This document shows, piece by piece, positions 54,644 through 63,700 of a DNA stretch of 64,000 bases. Below the pieces are notes generated by a model. It did no database searches, had not been told where the DNA came from, and was given only the letters and a program-made list of their open reading frames with translations. Source of the stretch: an uncultured Pirellulaceae bacterium (GTDB lineage: Bacteria; Planctomycetota; Planctomycetia; Pirellulales; Pirellulaceae); contig CALDHM010000007.1 of the NCBI GenBank assembly GCA_937941455.1, forward strand, positions 1 through 64,000, in the 5' to 3' direction. The position numbers were made by a program, and so were the translations under genes. Position 1 is the stretch's first letter. Each line of letters starts with the position of its first letter.

Positions 54644-55191
54644 GACTCTAACGACTAATCGCCTGTCCCAAAACCAACAGCACCAGTAACCCGAAGGGTC
54701 AGCGAGGGCTGTTTTTTGGTTTGGCGCTGCGGATTCGGTACGAACCTGCCGACGATCACCTTTCGACAAGCGCCCCAGGCCGGCAAATGAACAAGTTGGC
54801 GCGATCACGGATAATCTCGAAGTACGAGTGATGGAAAAAAATATCTGCTTCAGTTTAGACCAACGTTGCGGAAGATTTATTTCTCGATTTGCGCGCCAAC
54901 AACGAAAATTTCTCAGAACTTTTAACCGAAACATATGAGCGTCCGGTTTTTGCGAGGATCGCGGGCTCGTGAGATGCGTTGGATGGGTTTTGATGCACAC
55001 CTTAGTTGGACAGCGCTACTTTTTCGAAGTCGCTCGCTAGAACGCGGATAATTGTGGGAAATTACTGTCCGGCGACGGCAGCTACGTTCAACTACTTTCA
55101 ACCAAAGAATTTTGGCAGAATCGATTGAAACTGGTGCTGTCCCGCTAGTTTTTTTTGCCGTTCATGCGATTGGATCGCGGCACGTCCACGA
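54644..55191. other. Gap with dispersed repeat, no gene supported
   Basis: 548 bases. The repeat copy at 54686-54708 sits just upstream of the hydrolase. 'GAGCGTCCGGTTTTTGCG' near 54938 is another unit shared with 48832. The remaining frames lack protein character. Confidence 0.45.
54686..54708 (+). repeat. Dispersed intergenic repeat, copy 5
   Basis: GTAACCCGAAGGGTCAGCGA then GGG. Near-identical to copy 2 on the other strand; it interrupts the apparent 5' extension of the hydrolase frame. Confidence 0.75.
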
Positions 55192-55935
55192 TCACCGCCA
55201 TAAGTGATCATCGCTAAATGGGTGAAGCGGAGCGTCGAACTTTGGCGCGGGGAGAGCCTTGAGGCACGCGGCCGCCAAACTCAAGTCGGCCTTCGTCGTG
55301 ATCTTCACGTTGAGCGGAGACCCCTGGACGATCCGCACGGGATGCCCGAGAGCCTCGACCAGTTGCGCTTCGTCGGTCGGCGGGAGCGTCGGGTCTCGCT
55401 TGGCGAAGGCCTCTTGGAGCAGGGCCTTGGCGTACACTTGGGGGGTCTGTGCCAGCCAGAGCTTTTCGCGACTCACCGTCTTCGTCACCGATTTTCCATC
55501 CTCGGAATGTTTGATGGTGCTGGTAATCGGTGTGGCCAAGATCGCAGCTTTTGAATCTACGCCCACCGCCAGAACATCCTCGATCCATTCCTCTGCGAGA
55601 CAAGGCCGAGCGCCGTCGTGAATCACGACAAAGTCACAATCCGAGGAAACCTTGGCCAGCCCTCGCTCGATACTGTGAAATCGTTCCTCGCCACCCAGCA
55701 CGACATCGATCCCCATCACCGCGACATTGGCTCCAAAGCGGGACATGAAATCCTCGCGATCCTCCGGGGCGATGACCACGATCAGTTGGCCAACATCCTT
55801 GCGACCCAAAAATTTTTCTGCCGAGTACAGCCAGACGGCTTTTTGATTCAGCAGCGCAAACGGCTTTTTGTAGAAAGGATCACGGAATCGCGTGCTGCGT
55901 CCGGCGGCGGCGATGATCACGGAAAAGCGAGCCAT
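55192..55935 (-). CDS. ispD: 2-C-methyl-D-erythritol 4-phosphate cytidylyltransferase
   Basis: 247 residues. 'SVIIAAAGRSTRFRDPFYKK' is the CTP-binding loop (GxSTRF variant), 'VVIHDGARPCLAEEWIEDVL' and 'AAILATPITSTIKHSEDGKS' line the pocket, and 'LWLAQTPQVYAKALLQEAFA' and 'VRIVQGSPLNVKITTKADLS' are the C-terminal family marks. The enzyme makes CDP-ME in the non-mevalonate isoprenoid route. It starts 20 bases after the deiodinase-like gene ends, on the same strand, and is probably co-transcribed. The usual partner ispF is not here. Confidence 0.95.
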   Translation of the reverse strand: MARFSVIIAAAGRSTRFRDPFYKKPFALLNQKAVWLYSAEKFLGRKDVGQLIVVIAPEDREDFMSRFGANVAVMGIDVVLGGEERFHSIERGLAKVSSDCDFVVIHDGARPCLAEEWIEDVLAVGVDSKAAILATPITSTIKHSEDGKSVTKTVSREKLWLAQTPQVYAKALLQEAFAKRDPTLPPTDEAQLVEALGHPVRIVQGSPLNVKITTKADLSLAAACLKALPAPKFDAPLHPFSDDHLWR

Positions 55936-55954
55936 AATGCGAGAAACCTGAATG

Positions 55955-56668
55955 TCAACGTGTTTTGGAAGGTTGAGTCCCCACAGCGGCAGGGGTCAGA
56001 TCGGCCCGATGCGTTCGCACGGCTTGCGCGATTTGCTGAGGATCGGCCCAAGGAAATTTGGCGATGACCTTTCCGCTGGGGTCGATGATGAAGGCAGGGC
56101 TGGGCAAGTCGCTGAACAACTCTCGGCTCCGGTCATCGAGCGGATCAATCAAAATCTGCATATTCAATTCCAATTCGTCTTTCATCCGCTGCGCTAGTTC
56201 ACAGCGCTCCGCCAGCGTCTGTGGCTGTGCAATCTCCTTGAACGCCATGCGACTGACATGCGGTTCCTTCTGTGCGACAACGACCATCACGACGTCGGAT
56301 CGATCCGCCCATTGATCGTGCAATCTCCGCAACCCGGCGGAGGCTCGACGAAACGGCGGTCACGTGTACCCGCCCTTAATCAAGACCAAGGTCTTGCCGC
56401 GAAAATCGCTAAGTTTTACCGGATTTCCCGCCGGGTCCAGTAATTCCACGTCCGGAGCCATCGTTCCGACCGCTGGAGCGGCGACGAGAAACTGCGCCGC
56501 ATCGTACAGCGACTCGCGCCGCTTTTCCATTTGCCCCCAAACCGTTGCACTGAGGCAGATCAAACCAAGGCTCAGGAGGAACCGCCGCGCGCCGTAGCAA
56601 CGGGCCTCGCGTTTAATCGCAGGCCAAGAAAATTGACGAAGGTTATTGCCAAGCCGCTTAGGATACAT
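55955..56668 (-). CDS. Deiodinase-like redoxin, predicted selenoprotein (in-frame TGA = Sec103)
   Basis: ATG at 56668 (a TTG at 56698 is also in frame) opens an exported protein with a hydrophobic signal (RRFLLSLGLICLSATVWGQ). The thioredoxin fold begins at 'APDVELLDPAGNPVKLSDFR' and reaches 'LVLIKGGYT', then TGA (56362-56360), then 'PPFRRASAGLRRLHDQWADR' in the same frame, continuing to TAA-type end at 55955. Iodothyronine deiodinases read 'FGSCT-Sec-PPF', and bacterial relatives put Cys or Sec at this spot. The downstream half also matches deiodinases ('AFKEIAQ', 'ILIDPLDDRSRELFSDLPSP'). A SECIS-like hairpin follows the TGA. The rest of the fold is intact, which argues against decay. Role: thiol/peroxide redox chemistry, substrate unknown. 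Confidence 0.8.
56325..56342 (-). promoter_or_regulatory. Candidate bacterial SECIS hairpin
   Basis: On the minus strand CTCCGC and GCGGAG form a perfect 6-bp stem around a CGGGTT loop. The loop starts 24 bases after the TGA and has G as its second base, both within published limits for bacterial SECIS elements (UGA-to-loop distance about 16-37 bases, G in the first two loop positions). A further TCGT / ACGA pair lies below an internal loop. Confidence 0.65.
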
Positions 56669-56772
56669 TCTGCAAAATTTCGATCGCAGACCAATCAACT
56701 CATTCTAGGTCGGATATCCACGCGTTTCCATGTCAGATGTGGCGTCAACCCGCAATAATTTTTCGGTCCTGG

Positions 56773-57930
56773 TTATTTGGTTGGAGCTGAGAATTTGTCC
56801 GGGACGGCATCGCGTGCCACCCGAAATCCAAAATCGTCGGTCATGGTCGCGGGGTTCTGCCTCATGCGAAAGCTATTCCGCAGGTACATGCCGTCCAAAA
56901 CAAACGATCCGCCACGCAGCACTGCCGTCATCGGATCGCTGGGATCGGTCGATCGAACTTTCCCGGCCACCCATTCGAAGGCGTTTCCCGTCATGTCGTA
57001 GACCCCAAAACCGTTGGCGCCGAATTTCCGCACCGCCATCAGCTGCCCACTTTCTTGATTCGCCCGCTGGGGATGGTAAGTATTCCCATAGCTGTAAATG
57101 AATGTGTATGGTCCGCCTGCCGCTTTTTCCCATTCGTCCTCCGTCGGCAAACGATAGTTCCTTCCGGTTTTTTCCGACAGCCATCGACAATAGGCGGTTG
57201 CCCCATCAAAGGTTACGGTAACGACCGGGAAATCGGGGGCCGTGGCCTCGAAGCGTCCGTTCTGCAACTTGATGCGGCATTTGCGGCTGTCAAGATCCAG
57301 CCAGCCCGAAACAATATCGGTTTGAGCGTTGAGGAACTCGGCGTATTGAGCATTGGTGACTTCGGTTTCGCCGATCCAGAATCCTGGGAGTTCGACCAAC
57401 CGCAGCGGTCGCTCATCGGGTTGGCCGACACCCAAACGGTCACCCACCAGTGCGGGGCCTGGGGGAATCCAGCAGAATCCCGCTTCGCTTCGCAACCAGG
57501 ATTGGTCGGAAACTCCGATGGTGAACATCGGCCGATTGCTTTTGGAATCGGGTTCGTGCTGCGCATCGGTCCGGTCGCGAGGCATCGGTGCAGCCCGCGC
57601 CGAGTCTTTTACGAGTGCGTCATGCCAAGCCGGCACGGGGACCCGAATGACTTGGTTCCTCGCCCGATTCACAGGACTTACCAAACAGTAAATCCCCGAC
57701 GGCACGTCGATCTGAAAGCGATCACGATCGCCGCATTCGATGACCTTCTCGGTCACATCCCCGCGAACGCGCAGCAGTGTTAGGGGCTGTCCCGTCGAAT
57801 TCACAACGTCGACCACTACCCGCGGCGCGTCCAGGGTTACGGTCAATGGGCGATCGTCATTCACTTGGGCGTTCGCCGCGCCGACATAAAGGGCGAATAC
57901 GAAAAAATTGATAAAACACGGCACGCGCAT
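56773..57930 (-). CDS. Exported formylglycine-generating-enzyme-like (SUMF1) protein
   Basis: 385 residues from ATG 57930 (MRVPCFINFFVFALYVGAAN), a signal peptide. After a ~120-residue beta-rich region, the FGE-sulfatase domain starts with 'WIPPGPALVGDRLGVGQPDE', then 'LPGFWIGETEVTNAQYAEFL', 'NYRLPTEDEWEKAAGG', 'NGFGVYDMTGNAFEWVAGKV' and 'LRGGSFVLDGMYLRNSFRMR'. True FGEs use a Cys pair in the last third; I do not see it here, so this is more likely a binding or other non-FGE relative. It is upstream of the deiodinase-like gene on the same strand, 104 bases apart. Confidence 0.85.
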   Translation of the reverse strand: MRVPCFINFFVFALYVGAANAQVNDDRPLTVTLDAPRVVVDVVNSTGQPLTLLRVRGDVTEKVIECGDRDRFQIDVPSGIYCLVSPVNRARNQVIRVPVPAWHDALVKDSARAAPMPRDRTDAQHEPDSKSNRPMFTIGVSDQSWLRSEAGFCWIPPGPALVGDRLGVGQPDERPLRLVELPGFWIGETEVTNAQYAEFLNAQTDIVSGWLDLDSRKCRIKLQNGRFEATAPDFPVVTVTFDGATAYCRWLSEKTGRNYRLPTEDEWEKAAGGPYTFIYSYGNTYHPQRANQESGQLMAVRKFGANGFGVYDMTGNAFEWVAGKVRSTDPSDPMTAVLRGGSFVLDGMYLRNSFRMRQNPATMTDDFGFRVARDAVPDKFSAPTK

Positions 57931-58156
57931 GGTGCATGTCCTCGATTCGTCTCGTCTCCTGATTGGTCTCATCTCCTCGATTCGTCATGGGGCAGAGTTT
58001 CCCTACGCTGAAACTCCGCGGGCCAGCGGCGCGGACACCCCTCCCCCAAAGTGTGCGCGAACGGTTTCCCCAAAGGTTCCCCGAGCGTGGTACGATCAGG
58101 GTCAAAAAATTTTTTCTGCGACAAATCGCGAAGCCGCCAACCAAGTCCCAACACGC

Positions 58157-58197
58157 AAAAAAACCCGGCAAAACCATCAGGTTTTGCCGGGTTTTTG
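58157..58197 (-). terminator. Rho-independent terminator of the tRNA operon
   Basis: A 14-bp stem (AACCCGGCAAAACC / GGTTTTGCCGGGTT) with a 4-base loop, followed on the minus strand by seven T residues. It begins five bases after the 3' end of tRNA-Ala. It also has T residues on the plus side, so it may stop transcription both ways. Confidence 0.9.
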
Positions 58198-58201
58198 GGC
58201 A

Positions 58202-58274
58202 TGGAGACGATCGGGATCGAACCGACAACCCCCTGCTTGCAAAGCAGGTGCTCTCCCAATTGAGCTACGTCCCC
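58202..58274 (-). tRNA. tRNA-Ala (anticodon TGC)
   Basis: 73 bases. Acceptor GGGGACG pairs with CGTCTCC (one G-U/T pair), D arm 'TAGCTCAATTGGGAGAGC', anticodon loop 'CTTTGCAAG' with TGC, and T arm 'GTCGGTTCGATCCCGAT'. Discriminator base A; CCA is not encoded. It follows tRNA-Ile on the same strand. Confidence 0.95.
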
Positions 58275-58314
58275 GTCATCAACAAAAATTCCGAAAACTT
58301 TCGAATCCGTCCAG

Positions 58315-58388
58315 TGGGCGTGCCAGAACTCGAATCTGGGACCTCGTCGTTATCAGCGACGCGCTCTAACCAACTGAGCTACACGCCC
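58315..58388 (-). tRNA. tRNA-Ile (anticodon GAT)
   Basis: 74 bases. Acceptor GGGCGTG pairs with CACGCCC, D arm 'TAGCTCAGTTGGTTAGAGC', anticodon loop 'GCTGATAAC' with GAT, T arm 'CAGATTCGAGTTCTG', discriminator A; CCA not encoded. It is the promoter-proximal gene of a two-tRNA unit that is not inside an rRNA operon in this window. Confidence 0.95.
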
Positions 58389-58421
58389 AACTTGCAGTGG
58401 GCTTGGCATTTGAAGTCCTTC

Positions 58422-58449
58422 ATTTTAGGGAAAGACCTCAAACTGTCAA
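58422..58449 (-). promoter_or_regulatory. Promoter of the tRNA-Ile/tRNA-Ala unit
   Basis: On the minus strand: TTGACA (58449-58444), a 16-base spacer, TAAAAT (58427-58422). Predicted start near 58415, about 27 bases ahead of tRNA-Ile. This is the best promoter match in the window. Confidence 0.8.
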
Positions 58450-58561
58450 ACGGTGTTCACTTTATCGGAAAAAAAGGTTCAGATTTGGCCAAAAAGCGGC
58501 CGGAGTTTGCGTCGTGGTGCTGTGCTTTGGGGCGTTACGACTGATCGTGTTGCCGCAAAGC

Positions 58562-59926
58562 CTAGACCGTTTCGACGCTGACTGTCGTTTTCACGCGGTC
58601 TTTGGAAATCAGGGCCGGCCAATAACTGATGACCTCCGTGGCTTTCGGCCGCCCCCCCGCAAAACCGGTGACTCCCGGTGGTCCACTGGTCACCAAAGGA
58701 ACGATTTCCATGCCGAGCCGATTGAGCTGTTCCTCATCTTGCCCTCGGGCTCCGATTCGCAGCACAATTTCGCCGGGTTGTTTCGGCGGAGGCAAGATGC
58801 CGGCATGGCACACATTCGAACCGACAAGTTCGACGAAGCGGTCTACCTCAGGAATGTTGATTCCATCAAGCTTGAGCCGCTCGAAGACAATGTCGGCACA
58901 AAGCCGAGCCTTGTCGATCGCATCAGGGCCCGCAACAGTCAGTTGACCCAAAATTTTGTAACCTTCATGGAACGAAATCGAGACCTTCAATGTATCGGTC
59001 GCCGGAGCGCCTTTGATGCCTGAAACGCGGACGCGATTGGGACCCTCCTGCGTCAACTGCGCCGACGTGAAGTCTGCGATGCAATCGGGAGTGATGTACC
59101 GCCTCGGGTCGCCCATCTCGTATACCAACTGCGACGTGACGGTTTCGATAGTGACGAGGCCCCCGGTCCCCTCATGCTTGGTGACGACGAAGCTGCCATC
59201 GGGATGCGCCTCGACGATCGGATAGCCGATGCGAGCCATATCGGGGATTTCCCGCCAATTGGTGTAGTTTCCCCCGGTGCACTGCGCGCCGCATTCCACG
59301 ATGTGGCCCGCCACCGTCGCCGCCGCGAGCAAATCGTGATTTTGCATGTCCCACCCGAATTCATGAACGATTGGAGCGACGACTACGGATGGGTCCGTGG
59401 CCCGTCCCGTGATGACGATATCGGCACCTTGGTTGAGCGCTTCCACGATCGGCCCCGCTCCGATGTAGACATTCGCGCTGCGGACCGAAGGCAAATAGGA
59501 CTCGAGCAACTCGCCGTTGTCCATATTCTTGAACGGTTCGCCGCTGCGGATCAGATCGGGCAAGTCCGCCAAAATGTCATCCCCTTCCACAACGCCGACC
59601 TTGACGCCACTGAGTCCCAGTTTTTTGACGACTGCGAAGACCGCAGCCCGGCAAGCTTGCGGATTGACCCCGCCGGCATTGGCAACGATCTTGATCCCCA
59701 TCTCGCGGCACTTGGGAAGCACTCTTGCCACCATTTCGACGAAATCGGTGGCGTAACCCGCTTGGGGGTTGCGGCTCTTCAGTTTCTGCATGATGCTCAT
59801 CGTCACTTCGGCCAAGTAATCGAGTGTCAAATAATCCAAGGGCCCTTCGTTAACCAGCCGAATCGGCCCCAAAATGCTGTCTCCCCAGAAACCTTGGCCG
59901 TTGGCGATCAGAACTTTTTGCTTCAT
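58562..59926 (-). CDS. AtuA-like (DUF1446) acyclic terpene utilization family protein
   Basis: 454 residues from ATG 59926 (MKQKVLIANGQGFWGDSILG); ATG 59941 is also possible and the frame reaches 60049. 'LDYLTLDYLAEVTMSIMQKL', 'GIKIVANAGGVNPQACRAAV', 'ADIVITGRATDPSVVVAPIV' and 'HIVECGAQCTGGNYTNWREI' follow the DUF1446/AtuA pattern. AtuA is needed for acyclic terpene degradation in Pseudomonas, but this large family also occurs without terpene genes. It is soluble, with no signal. No catabolic neighbours are present, so the substrate is open. Confidence 0.88.
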   Translation of the reverse strand: MKQKVLIANGQGFWGDSILGPIRLVNEGPLDYLTLDYLAEVTMSIMQKLKSRNPQAGYATDFVEMVARVLPKCREMGIKIVANAGGVNPQACRAAVFAVVKKLGLSGVKVGVVEGDDILADLPDLIRSGEPFKNMDNGELLESYLPSVRSANVYIGAGPIVEALNQGADIVITGRATDPSVVVAPIVHEFGWDMQNHDLLAAATVAGHIVECGAQCTGGNYTNWREIPDMARIGYPIVEAHPDGSFVVTKHEGTGGLVTIETVTSQLVYEMGDPRRYITPDCIADFTSAQLTQEGPNRVRVSGIKGAPATDTLKVSISFHEGYKILGQLTVAGPDAIDKARLCADIVFERLKLDGINIPEVDRFVELVGSNVCHAGILPPPKQPGEIVLRIGARGQDEEQLNRLGMEIVPLVTSGPPGVTGFAGGRPKATEVISYWPALISKDRVKTTVSVETV

Positions 59927-60202
59927 GTTATGTCGACCCATGACGATGGCGATGTGCTGCGACGGCGTTCCCCGATCCTCCCGACCCGTGGGCAGGGGAA
60001 TTTTGGACCAGGCCACGTCGAACCGGTTGATCGGGATCAGACGCTTCAACGTGAAAATTTTCCGAGCGGCTCGATGGCAGGGACGAACGCGGATGATAAG
60101 CCGTCCCGTAGGCCGCAGTGGACCTCAGCATCATATACAAAATTGCCGACAATTCGCGACGGGCCAGAAACGAAAAATCGTCGCCCAGTTTGGGCTCAGC
60201 GC
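59927..60202. other. Gap without a supported gene
   Basis: 276 bases between the AtuA-like start and the terminator of the small lipoprotein gene. Frames here are shadows with no protein-like stretch. Confidence 0.4.
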
Positions 60203-60241
60203 AAAAAAAATGCCCGTCGGAGATTTCTCTACCGAGCGGGC
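60203..60241 (-). terminator. Terminator of the small lipoprotein gene
   Basis: Minus strand: GCCCG and CGG pair with CCG and CGGGC (small internal loop) around an 11-base loop, followed by ATTTTTTTT. It lies 29 bases after the lipoprotein stop at 60271. Confidence 0.75.
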
Positions 60242-60270
60242 TGCTGCGATGTACGTGAGTCGGACGGAGT

Positions 60271-60501
60271 TTACCGTCGGGATTCTTGCTCGGCACGGGC
60301 GGCCTTGAGGGCGGCGGCCTGTTTCTGCAACTTGAACTCTGGCCCCTTGGGGAAGTACTGGATGTCGTCGTGGTGGTAGTACGAACTTGGCAGGGTTTGG
60401 CCACCCACGCTGACTTGGCAACCGGTGTTCACCGCGGTGAGGCACAGAAACAAGCCGCCCAGTGCAATCGTTGCAAACTTGTATTTTTCAGAAAATTTCA
60501 T
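60271..60501 (-). CDS. Small lipoprotein, unknown
   Basis: 76 residues, preceded by GGAG. 'FATIALGGLFLCLTAVNTGC' is a type II signal sequence; Cys at residue 28 would be lipidated. The mature part carries 'SSYYHHDDIQYFPKGPEFKL' and then an Ala/Lys/Glu-rich helix. No family recognised. Its promoter region is shared with the divergent CHAT gene, and it ends in its own terminator. Confidence 0.8.
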   Translation of the reverse strand: MKFSEKYKFATIALGGLFLCLTAVNTGCQVSVGGQTLPSSYYHHDDIQYFPKGPEFKLQKQAAALKAARAEQESRR

Positions 60502-60732
60502 TAGGCAACTCCATTTCTTGAACCAAACCGCCGACAGTTCTCGTCAAACTAAGAACCGTCAAAGTCAGTATCGGCGTCGAAACCGGCAAACTTTGACATT
60601 CGCCGAAAAAAAAAAGCGATGGCTAGCAGTCCCACAATTCGACGGCCAATCCGCATGCCGGATCACCGAAATTGGTACAATGCTGGCGGGGAAGTTGGGG
60701 CCAAGTTCGCTAGCGAAACCGGGAGAAAACTG

Positions 60733-63700
60733 ATGCATCCTCGTTTTGGGGCCGCTGTTGTCACGTTCGTCATCGCCTTGCTGAGCCATTTGTCGATCGC
60801 CTGCGGGCAAATCGGCGAAGGCCCACTTCCCCCGACGCAGTACTATCTGCTGTACCCCGCCTATTACAACGGAGAGTACAACCAAGTCTTCGGCGACGCG
60901 CGGACGACTCCAGGGGTGTTTCGACAGGGGACGGATCGTTTCCTGGATTCGGCTTGTTATTGGGTATTAGCCGGCGAGTGCCAATACCAGATGGGAAATT
61001 ACCCATCGGCCATGGCGTTCTATGAAGACGCGTTGCGGCTGTTTGCAAATCTGCAGGCGGCCGGCTGGCAAAATCGCTTGCGCCCGCCGAACATCTCGAA
61101 CGCACTTCCAAACGCTTTGCAAAGAGCGGGAATCACCTGGGGCCAACCGAAACGGGCCTTCGAAATTCCATCCTTGCCCGATTCGATCAACATGATGTTT
61201 GGCGAGATGTTCTCGGGCGAACTCGCCAGGCTGCGCGGTGGCGTGGTCGATGAAGCTCGATTTCGTTCGGTCGATGTGGGTGAGATCATGCGGTGCATGG
61301 GGGTGGCGCTTCACCGCCGCAGCTTGATCAAGGGTCGCGTGTGCGAGTTCGATCGACTGACGAGCGAGCTACTGAGCCAACTGGAGGCGACACCCCGCAA
61401 TGACGGTTCGCTCTTCGGAGCATGGAATGGCGTACTCACCGGCATGGCGTATTCGGCGGCAGGAGAATACGATCAAGCCAGACGCAATCTCGAGGCTGGC
61501 TTGCAGTTCGGCGGACGCTTCGACCACCAACTCACGCCGTTGGGGCTTCTGCATTTGGCTCTGGTAGCGTATCGACAGGGGGACTTACCGACAGCCGCCC
61601 ACTATGCTCTCGAGGCGTCTTACTCGGCTGCGATTTTCCAACAATTCGATGTTGTCGAAGAAGCCCTTTCGCTGGGCACCGCGATTCACCTAGAGTCGAA
61701 AGGCTCGGGCGTCTATCCGCCACTTGCCGATGCGGCTGCTTGGGCCCAGCGAAATCGAGCCCAGTTGCCAGCCATCTCACTGAAAATACGTTTGGCTGAA
61801 TGCCTCTCCGAATCAGGTGACACCGCGGGTTCTGCACGCTTGCTGACCGAGGCGAGCCGCGCCTTTTCCAGCCGTACTGGATTCGGTGTTGGCCAGTTGA
61901 GCGGCCGCGCTAATTACATCGCCGCCTCGAATCAGTTCGTCGAGGGAAATTTCGAGGCCGGCATGAATCAGTTGCAAAAGGCGTTGTCCGAATTCGCGTC
62001 TTGCTCACGCTGGCTCTACCGGCTGCGCTGGACCGAAGAGGCATTTCTGAGCCGATCCCTGCTGCCGCGCCATGCGAACACGTTATTCGGCTTGTTACTC
62101 CGCGATCCCAACGAACGCGAATGGCGCAGCGATCCGATCGAGGCGATGACGTTTTTGATCACTCCACATCTCAGTTCGATCAATCTGTGGCAGCAAATCG
62201 CGATTGCCGATCGGAATTACCAGCAAGCTATCCAGATTTCGGAGCTGTATCGCCGCCATTGGTTTTACTCGACGTTGCCGCTGGGCGGACGCGAAATCGC
62301 CTTCCGCTGGACCATGCACGGTCCGTGCGAAGCCCTGACGAAATCCGCCGAAAAACAACGGCAAGATTTTCTGACCCGTTATCCCAAGTACCGCGAAGTC
62401 AGCAACGAAGCCGACAGGCTCAGGTTGAATCTCTTGACACGCCCACTCCACCATCCGCCTCAATCCGAGGAGGAAAAGGCCTACGTGCAAGCCTTCGCAG
62501 AATATGGCCGACTCACCCTATTGCAGGACTCGCTGTTGGCAAGCATCGCTCTGCGTCGCGAGCCGGCCGAGATGGTATTTCCGCCGCAGCTCGATTTCGA
62601 TAGCGTCAAGCTGTCATTGAATCCGCACCAAACAGTTCTGTATTGCATCGAAACCAATAACCAAGTGTTCATTTTCGAGCTGACATCGTTGGGCATTCGA
62701 TTGATCTCCACCAATTCAAGCCGCGATGTCGTGAATCTCGTCAACAAATTTTTCCGCGAAAGCTCTTTGCGTGAAAAAGAAATGACGCCCGAGATGCTGC
62801 AAAGCAAGACCTGGGCAAAAAGTTCCGCTGAGATCGCCAAGCTCTTGATTCCAGGCATCACACTGAGTGGTGACGAACAAACGCCGCACGAAGTGGTGAT
62901 CGTGCCCTCGGGTGCATTGTGGTATCTGCCGTTCGAGGCACTGTGCTTAGCGGTATCCGACGAGAAAACCGAGCTCCTCATGGATCGCGCCCGCGTTCGC
63001 TACTCGCCCACCGTCGGGCTTGCCGTCGTCCCCCAACGAGGTCCCCGCCAGAATTCTCGCACCGTATTTTTTGTCGATAAGGTTTCCGATTTGCTCGATA
63101 GTAGCGGCGTGATCAAAGAGTTCCAGGCCAACCTCGCGGCCGGGCCCGGCGTGGTCGCTTACAACGATCGTCTACCCATACCTTCTGCACTGTTCGGAGC
63201 GGTCTGCGATGAATTTGTAGTGTGGTCCGGCATGGGTAAAATGCCGAGCGATGGACCGTATGGCCTCGAAATCGTCCAGAAAGATCGCGGGCTCAAGGGG
63301 AGCCGTCTGTCGAACTGGTTAGGCCTGCCATGGCATGGCGCTGAACATATTGTCCTCCCATTTTTCGAATCGTTGGGAGCACGTGGCGTCACCGGAAATA
63401 ATGCTGGCGACGACCTGTTTCTTTTGACCACGTCGCTATTAGCGTCCGGTGCCAGGACTTTGATGATCAGCCGCTGGACGACCGGGGGTGTCAGTGGTTT
63501 GCAGTTTTCAAACATTTATTGGCGAGAAAACAGGAAAAAAGCTCCAATGGAGGCGATCCATGAGGCTCGCCAAAAAATGCTTTCCGAACCGATTGTTTTT
63601 ACGCGAGAACCTCGACCGGCTAAGCCCAAAGGTAAAGAACCTCTCGAGATAACCGCGCAACATCCTTTGTTCTGGGCCGGTTATTTTCTCGTTGATATCC

